Position numbers and translations under genes: made by a program
Shown here: in pieces, positions 40,657-49,664 of the stretch
How positions within the stretch are numbered: the first letter of the stretch is position 1
Layout: each line of letters starts with the position of its first letter
The notes under the pieces: generated by a model
What the model was told of the DNA's origin: nothing
What the model saw: the letters and a program-made list of their open reading frames with translations, nothing else
Database searches by the model: none
NCBI RefSeq assembly: GCF_039530225.1
Contig: NZ_BAAAOH010000001.1
Span: 248,001 to 312,000 of the forward strand
DNA length: 64,000 nucleotides
From: Microbacterium pumilum
GTDB taxonomy: Bacteria > Actinomycetota > Actinomycetes > Actinomycetales > Microbacteriaceae
Direction: 5' to 3'

Positions 40657-41453
40657 TTGTCGTTCTCCGCGAGCCAGGCGAACGACTCGGCGATCCCGTC
40701 GAAGACGTCCTTCGCGTAGTCGTCGAACTCGACTACGCGCAGCGCGTGGGGCGCGGCGGCCAGGACGGCCTTCACATCGACGTCGCCCTGACCGGCGGGC
40801 GTCTGGTTCTTGAACGCCTTGGCGAGCTCCTCAGGCACCACGAGGGCGCTCTCGCTGCTCGGCAGCGCCGTGGCGATGTCGCCCGCCACCTTGCCGTCCT
40901 TGATGTGCAGGAATTGGACGCGATCGCCGAGCGAGCGGAGCAGGGCTGGGGTGTCCGCGCCTCCGACCGTGGACCAGAACGTGTCGATCTCGAGCACCAC
41001 ATCGGGTGAGAGACGCTCCAGGAACAGCTCGTAGACCGGGCGGCCGTCGACCTTGTTCGAGAACTCCCAGTTGTGGTTGTGGTACCCGAAACCCAGTCCG
41101 GATGCCGCGGCCAGCACCTGCAGCTCATTCACGCGGTCGGCGATCCAGTAGGCATCGTCGGCGGTCAGCCACCGGTCGGCCGGAATGAACGGGTCGATGA
41201 CCGTTCCGATCCCGAGCTGCGCCGCGGCGTCGAACGCGCGAGCGGGATCATCCGAATCGATCACCGGCGCGTGCCCCGACGGCGCGGTGAGCCCGTTCGC
41301 CGCGAACGCGCGGGCGAACTCCTCCGCCCGCTCCACGAAGGCGTACGGCTCGACCTTGGTGAAGCCGATCTCGGCGACCCGGGCGACCGCACCCTGCAGA
41401 TCTTCCGAGATCGCATCCCGGACGGTGTACAGCTGAACTGACGGTGACGACAT
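40653..41453 (-). CDS. Sugar phosphate isomerase/epimerase (module copy 2)
   Basis: 266 residues of the xylose-isomerase-like TIM-barrel family. Family blocks are SVQLYTVRDAI at the start, YHNHNWEF, LEIDTFWS and FLHIKDGKVAG. It resembles the isomerase at 45855-46604 in the same motifs (SIQLWSLR, HHHDYE, VHIKDGPLKG). ATG 41453 was chosen over upstream frame extension; AGAGAAG stands close by. It lies 58 nt behind the MalG-type permease gene and is translationally coupled to the dehydrogenase that follows. A role in isomerising or beta-eliminating a keto-sugar is possible. Confidence 0.8.
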   Translation of the reverse strand: MSSPSVQLYTVRDAISEDLQGAVARVAEIGFTKVEPYAFVERAEEFARAFAANGLTAPSGHAPVIDSDDPARAFDAAAQLGIGTVIDPFIPADRWLTADDAYWIADRVNELQVLAAASGLGFGYHNHNWEFSNKVDGRPVYELFLERLSPDVVLEIDTFWSTVGGADTPALLRSLGDRVQFLHIKDGKVAGDIATALPSSESALVVPEELAKAFKNQTPAGQGDVDVKAVLAAAPHALRVVEFDDYAKDVFDGIAESFAWLAENDK

Positions 41454-41511
41454 GTTCTTCTCTTTCGTTTCGAAGCGTTCGATGGGCTGGCCCGAACTCA
41501 CTTGACCGAAC

Positions 41512-42351
41512 TCACTTGACCGCGCCGGCGGCAAGTCCCTGGACGATGTGCCGCTGCACCAGCAGGAATGCCAGCAGCACGGGGATGGAGATGACGACGG
41601 ATGCCGACATAGCCTCATTCCATCGCACATCGACGTTCGTCGTGAAGGCCTGCATCCCGATTGAGAGCGTTCGCGTGTCCGCTGTTGTGAGAACCGAGGC
41701 GAAAAGCACCTCTCCCCACGCGTTCATGAAGGCGAAGACGCCGACGGCGACGATTCCCGGTCGGGCGATCGGAAGGATGATGCGGATGAAGGCGCCGAAG
41801 CGTGTCAAACCGTCGATCATCCCGGCCTCTTCGAGCTCCTCGGGCATGGCGGCGAAGAAGCCCATGAGCATCCAGATCGCGAACGGAAGCGCGAACGTCG
41901 TGTAGGTGATGATCATGCCGCCGTAGTTGCCGATCAGCTGCACTCCGAACACCCGCTGGATCTGCACGAAGATCAGGTAGAGCGGCAGCAGGAACAGGAT
42001 GCCGGGGAACATCTGCGTCGACAGGACGATGAGGCTGAATGCCCGCTGCCCCTTCCAGCGCAGCCGCGTGAGGGCGAATGCGGCGAGGATGCCGAACGTG
42101 AGGGCCAGCGCCGTCGCCGACACGGAGATGACGACGCTGTTCACGAAGTAGTTCGCGAGCGGCACGGTCTCCCACATCGTGATGTACGGAGCGATGGTGA
42201 AGTTCTCGGGCCACCAGGTCCACTGACCCGAGACGTCCTTCAGCGGTTTGAACGACGAGATCAGGATGACGTACAGCGGCACGGCTACGAAGATGATGAG
42301 CCCGCCGAGGACGGCAACGCGGCTTACCTTGAATGAAAGTGATTCACGCAC
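41512..42351 (-). CDS. Carbohydrate ABC transporter permease (MalG type)
   Basis: 279 residues, six predicted helices, with the EAA loop EEAGMIDGLTRFGAFIRIILP. The GTG start at 42351 gives an 8-nt overlap with the partner permease stop. A hydrophobic helix follows almost at once (AVLGGLIIFVAVPLYVILI). It forms the membrane channel of the second importer of this window. As with the first importer no ATPase gene accompanies it. Confidence 0.88.
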   Translation of the reverse strand: MRESLSFKVSRVAVLGGLIIFVAVPLYVILISSFKPLKDVSGQWTWWPENFTIAPYITMWETVPLANYFVNSVVISVSATALALTFGILAAFALTRLRWKGQRAFSLIVLSTQMFPGILFLLPLYLIFVQIQRVFGVQLIGNYGGMIITYTTFALPFAIWMLMGFFAAMPEELEEAGMIDGLTRFGAFIRIILPIARPGIVAVGVFAFMNAWGEVLFASVLTTADTRTLSIGMQAFTTNVDVRWNEAMSASVVISIPVLLAFLLVQRHIVQGLAAGAVK

Positions 42352-43321
42352 GAGAACTCTTCTCCTTCGGCATGACGAGGCGAACGTAGATGGCGGTCAC
42401 GATGACCAGGAATACGAGCAGCAGAGTGCTCACCGCCGAACCGAGTCCGAAGTTCCAGGTGCCGAACGAGAACTGGTAGATCAGCGGAGAGATCAGCTGC
42501 GCCTCCTTCGGCGATGAGACCCCGAACAGGACGAATGGCACGTTGAACTGGTTGAAGGTCGCGAGGAACATCAGCAGCAGCAGTACGACATTCGAGGCGC
42601 GGATCATGGGCAGTGTCACTCCCCAGAAGGTGCGCCAGCGGCCGGCTCCGTCGATCGACGCGGCCTCGTGCACCTCGTGCGGGACGGTCTGCAGCGCGGC
42701 CAGCTGCAGCAGGAATGCGAACGGCCAGATGCCCCAGACCGACACGATGACCAGCACGAAGAACGACAGCGGACCCACGAGCCAGAACGGACCCTCCTGG
42801 AGGAGGTGAAGCTGGTCGACGAGAACGGTGTTGATCAGGCCGTCCTGCTGGTTGAACATGAAGGCCCACGCGATGATGCCGACGAAGGCGGGCACGGCGT
42901 AGGGCACCAGGAAGAACATCCGGATGACCGCCTGGCCACGGAAACGAGAGGTCAGGAAGTAGGCCGCCGCGGTGCCGAGTGACCATGAGAATCCGATCAC
43001 GAGGACCGTGTAGATGATCGTCCGCAGCAGTGTCTCGAAGAACTCCGCGCCGATCGCGCCGGCCGGGTTGAGACCGTTGATGTAGTTGGCGAAGCCGACG
43101 AAGGGCGCCGCGAGCCAGTTGCGGATCGAGATCTGGTTCAGCTGTACGAAGCTGACGTAGACGCCCAGGGACATCGGGATGATGTGGATCAGGAGCTCGG
43201 CAATGGCTGCCGGCAGGATCAGGAGGTACGGAAGGAAGTTCCGTTTCGGCTTGCGTTGGGGGAAGAAGTCCTCCGGATCCTCGAGGGGGTTCAGCGGAGG
43301 CTGCACGGTCAATGTGGCCAT
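42344..43321 (-). CDS. Carbohydrate ABC transporter permease (MalF type)
   Basis: 325 residues. The basic N-terminal tail (FFPQRKPKRNFLPYLL) is followed by six helices and the EAA loop EAASIDGAGRWRTFWGVTLP. It pairs with the MalG-type permease whose gene overlaps its end. A strong hairpin at 43343-43373 separates it from the binding-protein gene upstream, which would lower permease expression relative to the binding protein. Confidence 0.9.
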   Translation of the reverse strand: MATLTVQPPLNPLEDPEDFFPQRKPKRNFLPYLLILPAAIAELLIHIIPMSLGVYVSFVQLNQISIRNWLAAPFVGFANYINGLNPAGAIGAEFFETLLRTIIYTVLVIGFSWSLGTAAAYFLTSRFRGQAVIRMFFLVPYAVPAFVGIIAWAFMFNQQDGLINTVLVDQLHLLQEGPFWLVGPLSFFVLVIVSVWGIWPFAFLLQLAALQTVPHEVHEAASIDGAGRWRTFWGVTLPMIRASNVVLLLLMFLATFNQFNVPFVLFGVSSPKEAQLISPLIYQFSFGTWNFGLGSAVSTLLLVFLVIVTAIYVRLVMPKEKSSRA

Positions 43322-43342
43322 TTCGACACCATCCAGTTCGGG

Positions 43343-43373
43343 GCCGGGGCGGCGCTGTCGTCGCCGCCCCGGC
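43343..43373 (-). terminator. Hairpin between binding-protein and permease genes
   Basis: A perfect 12-bp stem (GCCGGGGCGGCG with its complement) and a 7-nt loop lie between the binding-protein stop (43385) and the MalF-type start (43321). It occupies the same position as the hairpin in the first importer at 17304 but is a different sequence. It probably attenuates or protects the transcript. Confidence 0.7.
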
Positions 43374-43384
43374 GGGTCGGATTG

Positions 43385-44716
43385 TTACTGCGAGGCTTCG
43401 AGCTGGCTGTTCGCCTCGTCGAGTGCGGCCTGGATGTCCGCCCGGCTCACCGTGCCCTGCGTGGCAGCCTGAGCGGCGAGACCCTTCAGTGCATCACCGA
43501 TGAGGGTCTCCGCCTGCCCGGTGAGCAGGTTGTCGGGGAAGCCTGCGGCGGTGTTCGCGAGGATCTCGGTGTTGACCTTGAAGACCGGGTTGCTGGTGAC
43601 CTCCGGGTCCGCGGCCGCGGCGGAGTTGGTCGGAATGATCCCGTTGATGTTCTTGGCCATGTCGAGCTGAGTGTCCTCGTTGACGAGGAACTTCATGAAC
43701 TCCAGCGCCTGCTCCGGGTGATCCGTCTCGGCGAAGACCGCCATGTCGACGCCCGCGATGTGGGTGGTGACGGCCTCGCCCGGAAGCGGATCGTTCAGCA
43801 CGATCTGTGCGGCTCCGTAGTCGGTGAACCCGGCGTCATCGAAGGAGATGTTGCTGCCAGAACCGAAGAGGATCGCGATCTCGCCGTTGATGAACTGCTG
43901 CTGCACATCGCTCATCTGCTGGAGCTCAGCGCTCGCCGGGTTCAGCACCTTCTCGGTTGTCATGAGCTGCAGGAACTGATCCGCCGCGTCCACCATCCCC
44001 TCGCCGTTGAGCGTGGGGTTGCCGTCCTCATCGAAGAAGGCTGTGCCGTTCTGCTCTCCGAAGGCGAACATGGTGTGCGACCACTCCTGCGCAAATCCTG
44101 CGGGATAGCCGAAGCCCCATTGGTCGATCTCGCCGTCGCCGTCCGTGTCGATGGTGAGCTTCTTGGCGTCTTCGACGAATTCCGGCCAAGTGGTCGGGGG
44201 GTCGGTGATGCCCGCCGCCTCGAACATCTTGGTGTTGTAGAACATCGTGGTCACGCCGGCGACCCAGGGGATCATCGACGTGCCGCCCTCGTTCTGTCCG
44301 CCGGCGGCGTCCCACGCAGTCTGGGTGAACTGCTCCGGGCCGCCGATCGCCTCGAGGTTCGCGTCGTCGAACTGCAGGAATCCGCCAGAGGGGGTCAAGG
44401 TGCTCACCCAGGTGGTACCCGAGGCCAGCACGTCGGGGCCTTCGCCGCTGCTGATCGCGCCGAGGATCTTGTTGTAGTAGTCGGACCACGCGTTCACCTG
44501 GGTCTCGACCTTGATCCCCGTCTCCTCGGTGAACTTGTCTGTCAGCGTCTTGTAGTAGGCCTCGTCCTGCGCGATCGTCGGCATCAGGTTGGGCGCCCAC
44601 CACTGGAGGGTGACGTCCTCGTCCGATCCGCCTCCGCCGCCGCTGCAGCCGGCCAGCACTGTCGTGCCGGCGACGCCGATGGCGAGAAGCGCCACGAGCC
44701 GTGATTTGGTGTTCAT
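43385..44716 (-). CDS. Extracellular sugar-binding lipoprotein of ABC importer
   Basis: 443 residues. The signal peptide ends in LAGC with lipid-bearing Cys24, then a Gly/Ser linker and a family-1 solute-binding fold (LQWWAPNLMPTIAQDEAYYK, VNAWSDYYNKILGAISSGEGP, quoted separately). The ATG at 44716 has AAAGGAGA upstream. It lies 29 nt behind the dehydrogenase gene at 44746 and is transcribed with it. It delivers an unknown sugar or glycoside to the permeases encoded downstream. Confidence 0.9.
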   Translation of the reverse strand: MNTKSRLVALLAIGVAGTTVLAGCSGGGGGSDEDVTLQWWAPNLMPTIAQDEAYYKTLTDKFTEETGIKVETQVNAWSDYYNKILGAISSGEGPDVLASGTTWVSTLTPSGGFLQFDDANLEAIGGPEQFTQTAWDAAGGQNEGGTSMIPWVAGVTTMFYNTKMFEAAGITDPPTTWPEFVEDAKKLTIDTDGDGEIDQWGFGYPAGFAQEWSHTMFAFGEQNGTAFFDEDGNPTLNGEGMVDAADQFLQLMTTEKVLNPASAELQQMSDVQQQFINGEIAILFGSGSNISFDDAGFTDYGAAQIVLNDPLPGEAVTTHIAGVDMAVFAETDHPEQALEFMKFLVNEDTQLDMAKNINGIIPTNSAAAADPEVTSNPVFKVNTEILANTAAGFPDNLLTGQAETLIGDALKGLAAQAATQGTVSRADIQAALDEANSQLEASQ

Positions 44717-44745
44717 TGCTGTCTCCTTTGAGAGTATTCCGTGAT

Positions 44746-45858
44746 TCAGGTACGTGATCGAAGTGTTGATTGCGTGGGGTCCCACGAATCGGGCAGCACC
44801 GGAGTGGATGCGAAGGAGCTCTGAATTGCGACGGTCTGGCCGCTGTTCGACGACTCCTCGATGGCGCACATCACGTCGAGTACGTGAAGTGCCCGTTCCC
44901 CGCTGACGACCAGGGGCTCGTTGCCCCTGATGTGCCTGGCGAAGTTTGCGATGCCCGGCCCGATAGCGGGCGTGGTCTCGGAGTGCCCCAGGTCTTCCCA
45001 TGAGTCCGAGCGAGCGGGCAGGAACAAGGCCGTGGTGTCGGCACCGTTCGGATCAGGTGTGCGCAGTGTGCCGTTGACACCGAAGACCTCGAGCCGGCCA
45101 CCACGGTGCGATGCCGAGTCGAAGGTCAGCAGCATCTGGGCGGCGATCCCCGTCGCGAACTGCAGATTGGCCACGGTCAGCGAGGGAACCTCGACGGGGA
45201 ACTGAGTTCCCTCATCCGGACCGCTCCCGATCGTCCGCGACTCCGACTTCTTCGTCCCGATCGCCGAGACCGACTCGATGACTCCGAGGGCGGCGACGAG
45301 GGCGGTGAGGTAATACGGCCCGATGTCGAAGAGCGGCCCGCCCCCCTGCGCATACAGGAACTGCGGACGCGGGTGCCAGCTCTCGGGTCCCGCAAGCACG
45401 GCCTCGCATCGCGCGAAGACGGCAGCCCCGATGAGACCGTCGGCGAGCAGGCGGAGGGCGTTCCGGAATGACCGTCCCATCGTGATGTCGGGTGCTGCTC
45501 CGACCGTCAGCGACTGCGCTGCGGCAGCCGCGAGGATCGCCTCGCCCTGCGACTTCGTCATGGCGAGAGGCTTCTCGTTGTAGAGGTGCTTTCCTGCCGC
45601 CAGAACGGCGGTCGAGACCTCGAAATGAGACCCGGGGGGCGTGAGGTTCACGATCGCCTCGACACCACTCGACGCGAGAAGCGCTTCAACGGATGACGCC
45701 CGGATCCCGAGCTGGGTGGCTCGCGCTTCTGCGCGATCGGGATGGCGATCGGCGATCGCACAGACCTCGACATCGGGGTAGGCGCTCATGCTGCTCATGT
45801 ACAGGTCGACGACGGAGCCGGCACCGATGATGCCGAGCCGCAGTGGGCCCGCGCTCAC
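44746..45858 (-). CDS. Gfo/Idh/MocA-family oxidoreductase (module copy 1)
   Basis: 370 residues. The cofactor motif is LGIIGAGSVVDLYMSSM, with NEKPLAMTKSQGEA and the block GPESWHPRPQFLYAQGGGPLFDIGPYY. It shares GPESWHP, GPLFDIGPYY, RTIGSGP and FPVEVP-type stretches with the protein at 39556-40656. The GTG start at 45858 overlaps the isomerase stop by 4 nt, exactly as in the other copy. It probably acts on the glycoside taken up by the transporter encoded immediately downstream, for example forming a 3-keto derivative, which is inference from related systems. Confidence 0.85.
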   Translation of the reverse strand: MSAGPLRLGIIGAGSVVDLYMSSMSAYPDVEVCAIADRHPDRAEARATQLGIRASSVEALLASSGVEAIVNLTPPGSHFEVSTAVLAAGKHLYNEKPLAMTKSQGEAILAAAAAQSLTVGAAPDITMGRSFRNALRLLADGLIGAAVFARCEAVLAGPESWHPRPQFLYAQGGGPLFDIGPYYLTALVAALGVIESVSAIGTKKSESRTIGSGPDEGTQFPVEVPSLTVANLQFATGIAAQMLLTFDSASHRGGRLEVFGVNGTLRTPDPNGADTTALFLPARSDSWEDLGHSETTPAIGPGIANFARHIRGNEPLVVSGERALHVLDVMCAIEESSNSGQTVAIQSSFASTPVLPDSWDPTQSTLRSRT

Positions 45859-46604
45859 CGCACACCTCGCTCATCGAGCCACGCACGACTGGTGGTGACC
45901 GCTCTGCCGACATCATCGCTCGATCCCGTGAACTGGTCGAGCGACAGGACGAGCAGTGTGTCTTCGGGCAGGACGGCGACCAGATGGTCGAGGTCGAGTT
46001 CACCCTCACCCAGCGCTCGCTGGTCGGTGTTGGCGCCCTTGAGAGGTCCGTCCTTGATGTGGACCGCGTTCAGACGACCCTCCAGTCGCGTCAGCACCGA
46101 CAGCGGTTCCACCCTGGCTACCGCGGCCCAGTTCATGTCGTACTCGATCTGGACGTCATCGGTGAGCAGGGCGACAAGGCGGTCGATCGACGACTCTCCG
46201 TCCACCAGATGGCGCAGCTCGTAGTCGTGATGGTGGAAGCCGACCTCGATGGCGTAGTCCTCAGCCACTTGGGCTGCCGAGTTGAGCATCTCGGCGGTGG
46301 CCTCGATCGCGGCGCGGGTGCCCCAATGCGATTCATCGAAGTGCGGGTGGAAGACAGTGCGAACCCCGAGCGCCGCCGCGTTCGCCAATGTCAGCTCGAT
46401 CGTTTCGTCATCGAGGAAGCCGTGCGCAGTCGGCACCGAGAGTTCGTTGGCCTCGACCGCCGGACGCAGGAGGTCGAATGTGCGATCGATGGCGAACGGC
46501 TCGACGTTCCGGAAGCCGGCTTCGGCGACCTTCTCGATCGCGCGGTCCCAGCCGTGCTCATCGATCGAGAGCCGCAAGCTCCAGAGCTGAATCGAGGACT
46601 GCAT
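45855..46604 (-). CDS. Sugar phosphate isomerase/epimerase (module copy 1)
   Basis: 249 residues of the AP-endonuclease-2-like TIM-barrel family. Motifs are SIQLWSLR, VFHPHFDE, FHHHDYELRHL, EYDMNWAAVAR and VHIKDGPLKG, which supply the usual metal ligands. The ATG at 46604 is preferred to a GTG two codons upstream because GGAG lies 5 nt before it. It is the first gene of the seven-gene operon running to 39556. The 249-nt gap upstream separates it from the divergent SDR gene and holds the motif noted at 46760. Confidence 0.8.
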   Translation of the reverse strand: MQSSIQLWSLRLSIDEHGWDRAIEKVAEAGFRNVEPFAIDRTFDLLRPAVEANELSVPTAHGFLDDETIELTLANAAALGVRTVFHPHFDESHWGTRAAIEATAEMLNSAAQVAEDYAIEVGFHHHDYELRHLVDGESSIDRLVALLTDDVQIEYDMNWAAVARVEPLSVLTRLEGRLNAVHIKDGPLKGANTDQRALGEGELDLDHLVAVLPEDTLLVLSLDQFTGSSDDVGRAVTTSRAWLDERGVR

Positions 46605-46853
46605 CGCCACTCCATCTGTGATCCGCGGCCGTTGCCGGGTGGTCTGAAGCTATGTCGACGACTGCGGCTCTTCAACGCACGAATTTCGTCGTTTCACTGC
46701 AGAAGATCGCCGCGCCTCTCGCGCAGCGGACGGCCATCCGAAACACTGGCCAATACGTCCGATCCGGGCCGTATTCGGGCATTGCGACTGCTGCTTCGCC
46801 CGGTGACACTCGATTCACGCAGGCGCGGAAGACGCAGCAGGGAAGGCCACGCA

Positions 46854-47621
46854 ATGAACTCGATCACCTTCGGCTTCGATGGGCGGGTGGCGCTGGTCAC
46901 CGGTGCAGGGAGCGGGATCGGACGAGCGATCGCGCTGGAGCTCGCGCGGTCGGGCGCCGCGGTCGGCTGCGTGGATCTCGCCGCCGGCGAGATCGGCGCG
47001 ACCTCATCGATGATCGCGGCCGGCGGTGGCCGCGCGCTCGCCGTCGTCGCGGACGTCACTGATCCGGGCCAGCTCGACCAGGCGGTCGCCTCCATCGAGC
47101 GCGAGCTCGGTCCCCTGACGCTCGCCGCGAATGCCGCGGGAATCGCCAATGCGGCTCCCGCCGAGGACATGCCACACGCGCAATGGCAGAAGGTGATCGA
47201 CGTGGACCTGACGGGCGTCTTCCTCTCGTCGCAAGCCGAGGCCCGCGCCATGATCCGCAACGGCGGGGGCGCCATCGTCAACATCGCCTCGATGTCCGCG
47301 ACCATCGCCAACCGTGGGCTCCACCAGGCGCACTACAACGCGGCGAAGGCGGGCGTCGTGCAGCTGGGCCGCAGTCTCGCGTGGGAGTGGGCGCCCCACG
47401 GCATCCGGGTCAACAGCCTCAGCCCCGGCTATACATATACGCCCCTCACGGAGCGGCCCGAGCAGGCGAGCGCGATGGCGGGGTACGCCGCCGACACCCC
47501 GCTCGGACGCAACGCCCAGCCCGAAGACATCGCACCGCCCGTCGCCTTCCTGCTGAGTGAAGCGGCCGGCTACATCACCGGAGTAGACCTGTTGGTGGAC
47601 GGCGGCCACGTCATCTGGTGA
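46854..47621 (+). CDS. SDR-family oxidoreductase
   Basis: 255 residues, a classical SDR. It has TGAGSGIG (16-23), S146, Y161 and K165 (YNAAK), and a C-terminal GYITGVDLLVDGGHVIW that is typical of sugar or polyol dehydrogenases. ATG 46854 has GGAAGG 7 nt upstream; the long upstream frame is a shadow of the opposite genes. It is divergent from the importer operon and is followed 55 nt later by a zinc alcohol dehydrogenase, so the pair may act in sequence on the same sugar. The substrate is unknown. Confidence 0.85.
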   Translation: MNSITFGFDGRVALVTGAGSGIGRAIALELARSGAAVGCVDLAAGEIGATSSMIAAGGGRALAVVADVTDPGQLDQAVASIERELGPLTLAANAAGIANAAPAEDMPHAQWQKVIDVDLTGVFLSSQAEARAMIRNGGGAIVNIASMSATIANRGLHQAHYNAAKAGVVQLGRSLAWEWAPHGIRVNSLSPGYTYTPLTERPEQASAMAGYAADTPLGRNAQPEDIAPPVAFLLSEAAGYITGVDLLVDGGHVIW

Positions 47622-47676
47622 CGGACCGGGCCGACCTCGCCCACATCCGCCCGTAGACGCGATAACAAGGAGAACC

Positions 47677-48711
47677 ATGCGCGCGCTCGTCTTCAGCTCG
47701 GAAGGGACCCTGTCGCTCGAGGAGCGTCCGACGCCCGTGCCCGGATACAAGGAGGTCCTCGTCGAGACCGCCGCGGTCGGGATCTGCGGCACCGACGTCC
47801 ACGTGCTCGACGGCGAGTTCGAGGGTACGGAATTCCCGCTCGTGCCCGGTCACGAAGCCACCGGCACGATTCGCGCTGTCGGCGATGGCGTCAACGAGGG
47901 AGTGTTCGATTTCCACGTCGGCGATCGAGTCGCAATCAACCCCAGCAAGACCTGCGGCGAGTGCGAATTCTGCGTCAACGGGCACCAGAACCTGTGCCGT
48001 TTCTGGGACGGCCTCGGGGTCGTGTCGTCCGACGGAGCGGCCCAGCAGCTCTTCGTCGCCCCGGCGGGCAATGTGTACAAGCTGAAGCCCGAGACCGACC
48101 TCTTCGAGGCGGCCCTCATCGAACCGCTCGCCTGCGCCATCCGCGGGTGGGACATCCTGCCCCGTCGACTGGGTGACCACGTGCTCGTCTACGGATCGGG
48201 AACCATGGGCCTACTGATGGCGCAGCTCGGACGGCGGGCGGGTGCGGCCACGGTGACGATCGTCGATCTCAACGAGGACCGCCTTCAGACCGCGGCTGAG
48301 TGCGGAATCGATCTGCGCTACACCACGCCGGACGATGCGGCCCGAGACAAGTGGGATGTCGTCATCGACTGCACGGGCAACATCCGCGCGATCGAAGATG
48401 CGCTCACCCGGGTGAAGCCGGCGGGATACTTCCAGGACTTCGGGGTGGCCCCCTCGGATCGCACGGCGCAGTTCTCGCCGTTCCGGGTCTACCGCGACGA
48501 ACTGACCATCGTCGGAAGCATGGCCGTGCACAACTCGTTCGGTCGTGCCGTCGAACTCTTCGAGGCCGGCGCCATCAACGCGCGCGCCATGATCAGCCAC
48601 TCGTTCACGCTGGACGACTATGCCGATGCGCTGGCGATGTTCCGCGCGGGGCACGGGCGAAAGCTTCAGGTCCGGCCGAACGACACCGAGTCCCGGGTTC
48701 TGATCGGATGA
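47677..48711 (+). CDS. Zinc-dependent alcohol dehydrogenase (sorbitol dehydrogenase-like)
   Basis: 344 residues. Catalytic zinc ligands are C37, H59-E60 and E149, and structural zinc ligands are C93, C96, C99 and C107. The nucleotide site VLVYGSGTMGLLMAQ follows. ATG 47677 has AAGGAG 6 nt upstream. It belongs to the polyol or sugar dehydrogenase part of the MDR superfamily. It is transcribed with the SDR upstream and converges with the beta-propeller gene, 18 nt between stops. The substrate is unknown. Confidence 0.87.
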   Translation: MRALVFSSEGTLSLEERPTPVPGYKEVLVETAAVGICGTDVHVLDGEFEGTEFPLVPGHEATGTIRAVGDGVNEGVFDFHVGDRVAINPSKTCGECEFCVNGHQNLCRFWDGLGVVSSDGAAQQLFVAPAGNVYKLKPETDLFEAALIEPLACAIRGWDILPRRLGDHVLVYGSGTMGLLMAQLGRRAGAATVTIVDLNEDRLQTAAECGIDLRYTTPDDAARDKWDVVIDCTGNIRAIEDALTRVKPAGYFQDFGVAPSDRTAQFSPFRVYRDELTIVGSMAVHNSFGRAVELFEAGAINARAMISHSFTLDDYADALAMFRAGHGRKLQVRPNDTESRVLIG

Positions 48712-48729
48712 TCCCTCACCCGGGCCAGA

Positions 48730-49635
48730 TCACTCGTCGAGACCGGCGACCGGGTAGCTGATGTAGGCGAACCGCTGACTCTCGGGAGCCCAGCTGTTCA
48801 CGTTCACGGTGCCCTGGCCGCCGTGCAGTCGCTCCACTGTTCGAGGCTGCAACCACCTGCCATCGGTGACGAGCTTGACCTCGACCCACTTGTTCTCGGG
48901 ATGCCCCTCGGTACCCGGCGGGAAGGCGATGTACACCGCGCTCCTGCCGTCTGGTGCGATGTGCGGGAACCAGTTGACCTGCCCGTCGAACGTCAGCTGC
49001 TCGACGTCGGCGCCGTCGGCCTTCATCCGTGCGATCTGTGCGTGACCGGGCGTCGTCTCGAATGCTTCGGTGTTGAAGTAGATGAACTCGCCGTCGGGCG
49101 AGTACTCCGAGCCATCGGCGGGCCGCGAGTCGAAGGTCAGCTGGACGTCCTGGCCGCCCGTCGCCGGGACGGTGTAGACGTTCCCGCTCGCCCAGACATC
49201 GTCGCCGCCGGCGTCCAACCCGATGTAGGCGAGCGTTCGGCCGTCGGGGCTCACCCCATGCAAGAAGTGGAGGCGTGCCGGATCATTGTCGCTCGTGATC
49301 CGGCGGACGGGGCCGCCCTGCAGACTCGCTTCATAGATGTGCCAGTCATTCGCCGACACGAAGATGTGTTCGCCGTCGGGCGCGAGCACATGATCGTTGT
49401 TCAGCGGAGGCACGCCCTCGAGGGGAATCAGCTGCAGCTCGCCTCCCGGTTCGGGGGTGATCGACCACAGCAGTCCGTCGCCGTTCACGATCAGCCGCGT
49501 GCCATCGAGGGTCCAATTGGGTGCTTCGATGAGGATTCGGTCGGTCTCGAAGACGACGGTCGGCTCACGGCCGTCGGCATAGCCGATGTGGATGCGGCTG
49601 ACCTGCCCGGGCAGCAGCTTGCGTGTGTAGTCCAT
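48730..49635 (-). CDS. TolB/oligogalacturonate-lyase-like beta-propeller protein
   Basis: 301 residues made of repeated WD40-like TolB blades, each with a D/PDG turn: APDGEHIFVSAND, SPDGRTLAYIGLD, SPDGEFIYFN and APDGRSAVYIAFP. There is no signal peptide, so unlike TolB it should be cytoplasmic. Cytosolic propellers of this size in sugar clusters include oligogalacturonate lyase and uncharacterised glycoside-acting enzymes. His and Gln residues that could bind metal are present but no diagnostic lyase motif was confirmed. It is the second gene behind the DUF1080 gene, with a 29-nt gap and a good GGGAG ribosome site. Confidence 0.65.
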   Translation of the reverse strand: MDYTRKLLPGQVSRIHIGYADGREPTVVFETDRILIEAPNWTLDGTRLIVNGDGLLWSITPEPGGELQLIPLEGVPPLNNDHVLAPDGEHIFVSANDWHIYEASLQGGPVRRITSDNDPARLHFLHGVSPDGRTLAYIGLDAGGDDVWASGNVYTVPATGGQDVQLTFDSRPADGSEYSPDGEFIYFNTEAFETTPGHAQIARMKADGADVEQLTFDGQVNWFPHIAPDGRSAVYIAFPPGTEGHPENKWVEVKLVTDGRWLQPRTVERLHGGQGTVNVNSWAPESQRFAYISYPVAGLDE

Positions 49636-49664
49636 TCGTCTCCCTCAGCGTGTTTCGGCCGCGA

